Origin: Nemania diffusa
Taxonomy: Eukaryota; Ascomycota; Sordariomycetes; Xylariales; Xylariaceae
Assembly (NCBI GenBank): GCA_038501195.1
Contig: JBBPUQ010000005.1
Location: 4,464,001 to 4,528,000 of the forward strand
DNA: 64,000 nt
Reading direction: 5' to 3'
The notes beneath the pieces were generated by a model. It was not told the origin of the DNA and ran no database searches. It saw nothing but the letters and a program-made list of their open reading frames with translations. Below, piece after piece: positions 58,529-64,000 of this stretch. Position numbers and translations under genes: made by a program. How positions within the stretch are numbered: the first letter of the stretch is position 1; each line of letters opens with the position of its first letter.

Positions 58529-60185
58529 CTACTTACGCTTCACTAACATCTTAGTCCAAGGCCAGGTAAATAAAAACTCATGCACCATCATATTTGAAGG
58601 CCGCCCAGCCCCCGGAAGGAACTTAAAATCATATTCCGTAAGCAGCTTGACAAATATCATCTTAATCTCTAGACTCGCGAAGAACCTTCCTGGACAAGCC
58701 GCCTTTCCATACCCAAAGTTGAGGATGGTTGTCGTTGGAGACGCGAACTGGAGCTTACTGGCATTTGCTGACTTGTCTTGTGTCGCTTGTTTGAAGACAC
58801 GATATTGACGGAGGCCGTCGAAGACTTCTGGGTGGGGGGTGTTCGCGGGGTCATTCTCGATAGCGTATATCGGCATACATACATAGGCACCCTTCGGGAC
58901 ATGGAGACCGCTCTGGAAGGTGTATGGTTGTCTAAAGAGTCGTTTTAAACCCGTTGTCGTCGGCGGAGACATTCGCTGTGATTCGACAATGACACTATCT
59001 AGCTTATGCAGTTTGTCGTAAGAATCGTTCCAGGTTTGAGAGCTAGCCGAGACAGTTTCCATCTCGGCCCGTATCTCGCCCAGGAGCCCTGGGTTGTCTG
59101 TAAGATCGTATAAGACATTCACGACTCTTAGAAGCACCGTATGAAGAGAGGCGAGCGCCACGATAATCATAGCATGCATTAAAGTGTCCGGATCCCGGTC
59201 ACTGCCTTTAACCGAGTCCACAAGCCAGCTAAGTATATTGAACTGCTCGCCATCGGGATCTTGTGTTATAGACATGCCAGTGTCGCTTTCCTGGAGAAAC
59301 CTCCGTACTGTGGGCCCCAGAAGCTTCTTAGCTGTGGCTATGCTGCGTCCGCAAAGCCAGTATGAGGGCAGCATTACGCTCACGACGGGGCGCGCCCAGG
59401 CTGGGAATAAGCGCAGCACAACTATAGTTGCGAACACTAGTATAGAAGGGTTAGGTTATACCTAGTCCGCGCCCGAGACATCACCACTCACAGTTTTCTA
59501 CGTAGTCTACCTGCAGTTGCTCCCAAGCCTGCTTGTGTTCGAATGCAGGGCCAATGATCAAGTGTCCAGACAACCTAGCCAACACTTGGCGAAAAACCTG
59601 GTAGGGTTGGAACTCGGCCCAACCATTTTCACAATCTGGGAGACATTCTCGTATCGCAGATGAAAGCTCCTTTTCTAAGCCGGGAGTCATTAAGTTGAGG
59701 CGTGGCGTTAGTTTACGTTGGATAACGGCATGGTGGAGCCTGGTCTGGAGGACTAGGTCTAGACCAGAATAGGAGCCGAGGAGGTCGCGCTCGAGACCCC
59801 CGTGGGGACTAGCGACTGACGATGGGAGAGTAGATAGTTCTTGGAGGAGATGGTGTGGTAAGACGACTACATTCTTGTCGTTTTGGACGATCTGGAAAGG
59901 GCGGGTTTGGTACTAAAGGTCCTCTCCTGTCAGTCTAACAATGGGATACTATGTTCCCAGATGGCTTGCCTTCTGGTAGCCTTCTTCGAGCAGACCGACC
60001 GCATCCCACGCAAAACGAATGTTGAGGATGAACCGAGGCGTTAGGGGCCACGGGGCGCCGACAAGCGGGAGTCCGGCCTGCTTGCGAACCTCCCCTCTTG
60101 TCTGGATCGCGTCAAATGTGACATAGCAAATGATTAATACGGACACAATGTAACATAGGGACTCCCACGTCGGAAGTCGTTCCAT
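58529..60185 (-). CDS. Cytochrome P450 monooxygenase 3 (diterpene locus)
   Basis: 514 aa in exons 60185-59970, 59912-59492 and 59436-58529. The first intron begins with GC (AAG|GCAAGC) and ends TTTAG, a GC-AG intron; the second is GTGAGT...CTAG. ATG at 60185 is followed by a hydrophobic anchor (LCYIVSVLIICYV). Then come QIVQNDKNVVVLP, the ESQR K-helix motif and the heme loop FGYGKAACPGRFFA with Cys460, ending HEFLFTWPW. The signature matches P450 2 and the diterpene-oxidising CYP68/CYP503-like group, so the two are probably distant paralogues acting in sequence. It is divergent from the MFS gene at 60965. Confidence 0.92.
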
Positions 60186-60964
60186 CTTGGAGAATGAATA
60201 TGTTGTTGAAAATAAAGGGGCAGCTAGCTTGGAGGTTAACAACCTATCAGATTACTGACTCTATGCCTACACAATTATTCTATATCATCCTGATATATGT
60301 ACACCAACTTGCAACTCGTTGGGGTTTAGCCCGAACCGCTGCCAGTCGAGGGCTCAAGAGGTTGTATTATTGATTTTATATCTGTACTAGATACTTGCTA
60401 TCAACTTAGAAAATGGAGGGTAGTATGCATCCCATCCCTGCCTGCATTCCCGCACCGAATTCTTAGGGCTCTTTCCACACAAGCCCATGTCAATCTTGTA
60501 TGGGAGCTAGGACTAATCATATTACATCAGACTTTAGATCTTTCTCCGCGTATATCCCGGCAGGCCTCATCGGTGATAGGATTTGGCCGTCAGGGTTGCA
60601 GCGCCATGCGGGTAGCTGCATGTGAGGCGACCACCAAACGCAGGCTGCGGGAGTGCTTACTTATAGGTACAATGCAGTACCTCCTAGTGACTACACAACT
60701 GAGACACATCGTGATTATCTACATGTCGGTATTCCCGCGCGAACTGGGGGATAGGATAAGGGAGTGCAGATCCTAAAGCCACTGACGCTAGCGTGCAGCT
60801 CGTTGCTGTCTCATCTCGGCAACAAAGGAGTAAGAAAAAGCCCTACGACACGCTGTGGCCAACAGCTGCCTTCCTGTGAAAGGGGGTCCGATTTCTTCAA
60901 TCTTCGCTCTTCATTCTTTGTTCCTTCTGGAATTGGCGTTCTAATAGCCGATGCCGATTATACC
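60186..60964. promoter_or_regulatory. Divergent promoter of P450 3 and the MFS exporter
   Basis: 779 bp between two divergent start codons. No coding feature is recognised; shared control of the two genes is likely from their arrangement. Confidence 0.45.
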
Positions 60965-63058
60965 ATGAGTGACGACACAACGACCAAGCCCGAAATACAG
61001 CCAGACGCGGCTCCGGGATCAGAAAACGTGACCGACGACAGCGGCGAGGTGAAAGGCACCAGGCTCGTACTCATCAATGCCTCCCTCTGTCTATGCACCC
61101 TCCTAGTGGGACTGGTTAGGCGCCCAACTCCATAGAATCATTCTCCCTAGAATAGATCAAGTCAGCCAACATGCATGTAGGATTTCACTCTGATCGCCAC
61201 CGCAATTCCTTACATCACCTCCCAGTTCAACTCGATCCGAGACGTGGGGTGGTATGGAGCGTCGTTCCAACTAGCCATGTAAGTGAGTCCGGTACTCGCC
61301 ACTCCGCCCTTCCCCCCTCCCATCCACGTACAATTCGAGGAGCACCATCGCTGAGTCCTTCCTGCGGCCCCTACGTGTAGATGTGCGACCCAGCCTCTAG
61401 CAGGAAAGACATTTATCTTATTCCCGAAAAAGATCGTCTACCTAGTCTATCTAGCCATCTTCGAGATAGGGAGCCTGGTATGCGCTCTAGCGCCGACCTC
61501 CGATGCCCTCATTGTGGGCAGAGCCGTAGCCGGCCTGGGGGCCTCGGGCATGTTCGCCGGCGGCTTCGCCGTGCAGACGGCCATCATCCCCTTACATAAG
61601 CGTGCCATATGGATCGGCGCCATCTCGTCGACCTTTGCCATCGCCAGCATCGTCGGGCCTGTCATCGGGGGCGCCCTCACACAGGTCGGTGCTGGAATCC
61701 CTCCCGCTTACAATTATACAATAGCTTTGATGACTGACGTTTCCCGTGGACTATTAGCATGTCAGCTGGAGATGGTGCTTTTATATCAATTTGCCCATCG
61801 GAGGCTTTGCCGCCGCGGTCTTCACTGTGCTCGTCCATATCAAGCCTGCGGAGACTGAGCGTAGGCCCTTGCTGAAAAAACTCAAGGGTCTGGACGGCAT
61901 AGGCTTCGCGACCTTCGCAGGTGCCATTATCATGCTTCTTCTCGCGCTGCAGTGGGGTGGCACTACCTTTGCCTGGAACTCGTCCGTTATCATTGGCCTT
62001 TTCGTCGGGTTTGGTGTTACTCTCGCCGTGTTTATTTGCTGGCAACTACACATGCAAGACGACGCCCTCATCCCACCGAGGCTATTCAGAGCTCATCGCA
62101 ACGTGGGACTCATCTGCGCCAGTTCTTTTTTCGTGAACGGCCCCTTTCAGATTCTCATCTACTGGCTTCCGATCTGGTTCCAGGCTGTTTTAGGGGCTTC
62201 GCCCACAAGCAGCGGCGTCGACTTCTTGCCAACCGTCATCTCGGATGCTGTTTTGTCTCTGTTAGGCACGGGTATCGTAATGAAGATCGGCTGGTGGAAC
62301 CCCTTCCTCCTGTTTGCGAATGTCTCAGTGTCTCTCGCCGGCGGGCTACTAAGTACGATATACCCCGCTATATCGTCAGGCCATTGGATCGGGTATCAGA
62401 TCTTTGGCGGCATTGGTTATTCACTTGCGACGAACCTCGTATGTTGTTACCCGCGCACATCACACTCACTGTCCGAATCCCTACTTTCGTTCTCAAGCTG
62501 ACTATAGTCGGACGGAATCCTTCAGGCCCAAATTGGGATGCAAACCTCACTTCCCCCAGAGCTGGCACCGACCGGCTCGTCGAATCTTCTGATGTTTGTG
62601 TCAACGAGCTGCTCAGTCTTCCTCGCGATAGGGCAGCTGGTCTTCCAGAAGCGCCTAGAAACGAATCTTTCCAGCGTCGTCCCGCCGAACGTCGTCTCAG
62701 ATATCATCTCAGCAGGCGCCACCAATTTCAGGTCCGTGTTGCCCCCGTCAGCCGATGTATCTGCTACAGTCCAAGCGTACGGCAAATCAGTTACTCAAAC
62801 TTTTGTAAGTGGTAGCTCTTTTATTGCTCCTGTTATGTTTGCTGTCGCTCGTCTCATTGCAGCATCTTACGGGGGCTGGATCACATACAAACCCATCTAT
62901 CAGACTTTCTGCTGACAATGGTATCGCATATGTAGTACATACCAGCGGGCGCACCGGTTATTTCTTTCCTGATAGTGTGCGGCTGCCAGTGGATTTCCAT
63001 TAAGGCACCCAAGAGCGCCGAGGTAACTGAATCTTCAGAGGAGAAAGTTCCTGAATAA
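60965..63058 (+). CDS. MFS exporter, 14-TM DHA2 / TRI12-like
   Basis: 544 aa in six deduced exons: 60965-61114, 61181-61278, 61381-61684, 61758-62438, 62526-62804, 62936-63058. Frame holds across all joins. A charged N-terminus precedes TM1. [16 protein letters not shown] matches the DHA2 motif LDxTIIATAIP, and DVGWYG follows. [16 protein letters not shown] (motif B region) and [10 protein letters not shown] (antiporter motif C) are present, then [13 protein letters not shown] and [16 protein letters not shown]. Such exporters move mycotoxins and drugs out of the cell by proton antiport. Position beside the P450s suggests it exports the diterpene product. The last exon, with a Glu-rich tail ending at TAA 63058, is short but in phase. 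Confidence 0.92.
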
Positions 63059-63212
63059 GGTAACTCTTGTGATTAATTATTGGGAGTAAATAGGTTATGA
63101 CTAATTTTCTCTCCTGAAAATTGAAAAGAGTTCGCTGTGGGGAAAGCAGGAATACTTAATCAGTAATACGTTGTACAAGCGGGCACATAGTGTGTAATAT
63201 ATATACCTAAGT

Positions 63213-64000
63213 CAGCGCTGAACACAGGTAAAACAATACCTTGACTGCTTGACAGATAACTTGACTAACCAAGGCAAAACAAACGCATTTGAATTGATTG
63301 CCATGCAAAACAAAGATTTCTTATTTTACCTGTGTTTGCCGGTTATTTTCAAATAATTTCTTTCTTTTTTTGATTTTTTGTTGTTGTTTTTTTGGTAAAA
63401 AGAAGCTATTCAGAAGGTGTAATACTTCCTTACCTAGGTGGCAGTCTGTTTCAGGACCCACATTAACCAACCAATAGGAACCCTTTCCTACCTAATAGGC
63501 CCACTTACTTACCTAGCCACTTACCTACCTAGCCACTTGCCTAGCCACACACCTACCTACCTACTTTTTACCACCTTACCTACCACCCTACTTCCTACCA
63601 CCCTACTTCCTACCACCCTACCTACCTACCACCCTACCTACCTACCACCCTACCTACCACCTTACCTACTATTTTACCTACTACTCTACCTACTACCATG
63701 CTTACTACTACCTACCTAGGTACTACACCTACTTTTTTACAGCAATTTTACAACGTTTTTTAACCTCACGATCTTTTTCGACCTTACGACCTTATAACCC
63801 TTCGATCTTACAACCCTACGACCCTCTGACCCTACGACCTTCCGACCCTCCGACCCTTACGAAGTAACTTAAGCGGTTTATAAGAAGCAATACAAAAGAT
63901 CGAAGGTTTTAGCTCTAACTAACTGACGCACCCGATTTTATTTGATTTATTTGATCAAATAACTGTTCAATCAAAACAATAGATTCAACCAAACAAGTCA
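63213..64000 (-). repeat. Right copy of the tandem-rich repeat element, inverted relative to the left copy; cut by the window edge
   Basis: Begins CAGCGCTGAACACAGGTAAA, a hAT-like terminus related to that of the nested MITE. Going right it shows the complement of the left copy: the GTTAGTCAAGTTATCTGTC block, the GGTGTAATACTTCCTTACC block, CCTA-rich arrays (63500-63720), ACC/CTTACGACC arrays (63770-63860), then CTTAAGCGGTTTATAAGAAG. Compared with the left copy it lacks the 623-bp MITE and most minisatellite units. Its far end is outside the window. Confidence 0.82.

Noticed and set aside
41690..64000. Starship-type giant mobile element carrying the diterpene cluster
   Set aside because: No DUF3435 tyrosine recombinase or other captain gene is visible, and the flanking repeats are inverted small hAT-like elements.
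1..64000. tRNA or rRNA genes
   Set aside because: I looked for tRNA B-box-like GGTTCRAAYCC signals with matching arms and rRNA-like blocks and found none convincing.

Overview
The window is nuclear DNA of a filamentous ascomycete (Pezizomycotina). The reasons are short GT-AG introns (about 50-150 bp) with RCTRAC-like branch sites, a SAT-domain non-reducing PKS, BAHD-type acyltransferases, a Zn2Cys6 regulator, PTH11- and FunK1-type sequences, and a retrotransposon mutated almost to pure A+T in the manner of repeat-induced point mutation (RIP). I cannot name the species. Exon boundaries were deduced by eye from splice signals and reading-frame continuity, without transcripts.

Region 1 (1-34.4 kb) looks like one polyketide locus. 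It holds the 5' end of a non-reducing PKS (SAT plus start of KS; the rest lies left of base 1), an acyltransferase, a short-chain reductase, a P450, a LovC/ToxD-like medium-chain reductase, an MFS exporter, a Zn2Cys6 regulator, a second acyltransferase and a complete nine-exon highly reducing PKS (KS-AT-DH-CMeT-ER-KR-ACP, about 2541 aa). A 5,774-bp RIP-mutated LTR retrotransposon (13767-19540) splits the locus, and two miniature elements fill most of the promoter region of the exporter. Two PKSs with two acyltransferases suggest a convergent product in which a reduced acyl chain is joined to an aromatic core, as in azaphilone pathways. This is inference; the diagnostic azaphilone FAD monooxygenase is not in the window.

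Region 2 (34.4-45 kb) is gene-poor. It holds a broken LysM-type secreted protein gene, a SprT-like HExxH protein with a Gly/Pro tail, a four-exon multi-spanning membrane protein, several miniature inverted-repeat transposons, and a secreted Kre9/Knh1-like gene with one frameshift.

Region 3 (45-63.1 kb) is a terpenoid-type cluster: an Old Yellow Enzyme-like flavin oxidoreductase, a decayed FunK1 kinase, a full-length (about 949 aa) fungal labdane-type diterpene synthase, two P450s, a PTH11-like receptor lying between them, and a 14-TM MFS exporter. The synthase keeps the class I motifs (DEFME and an NSE-type motif), but its class II DxDD reads NVDG in the best gene model. It may therefore act only as a class I enzyme and need a partner that makes copalyl diphosphate. 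No prenyl diphosphate synthase or second cyclase is in the window.

The diterpene region lies between two related repeat elements in opposite orientation (about 41.7-43.1 kb and 63.2 kb to the right edge). The left copy carries a nested 623-bp hAT-like MITE with an 8-bp target duplication.
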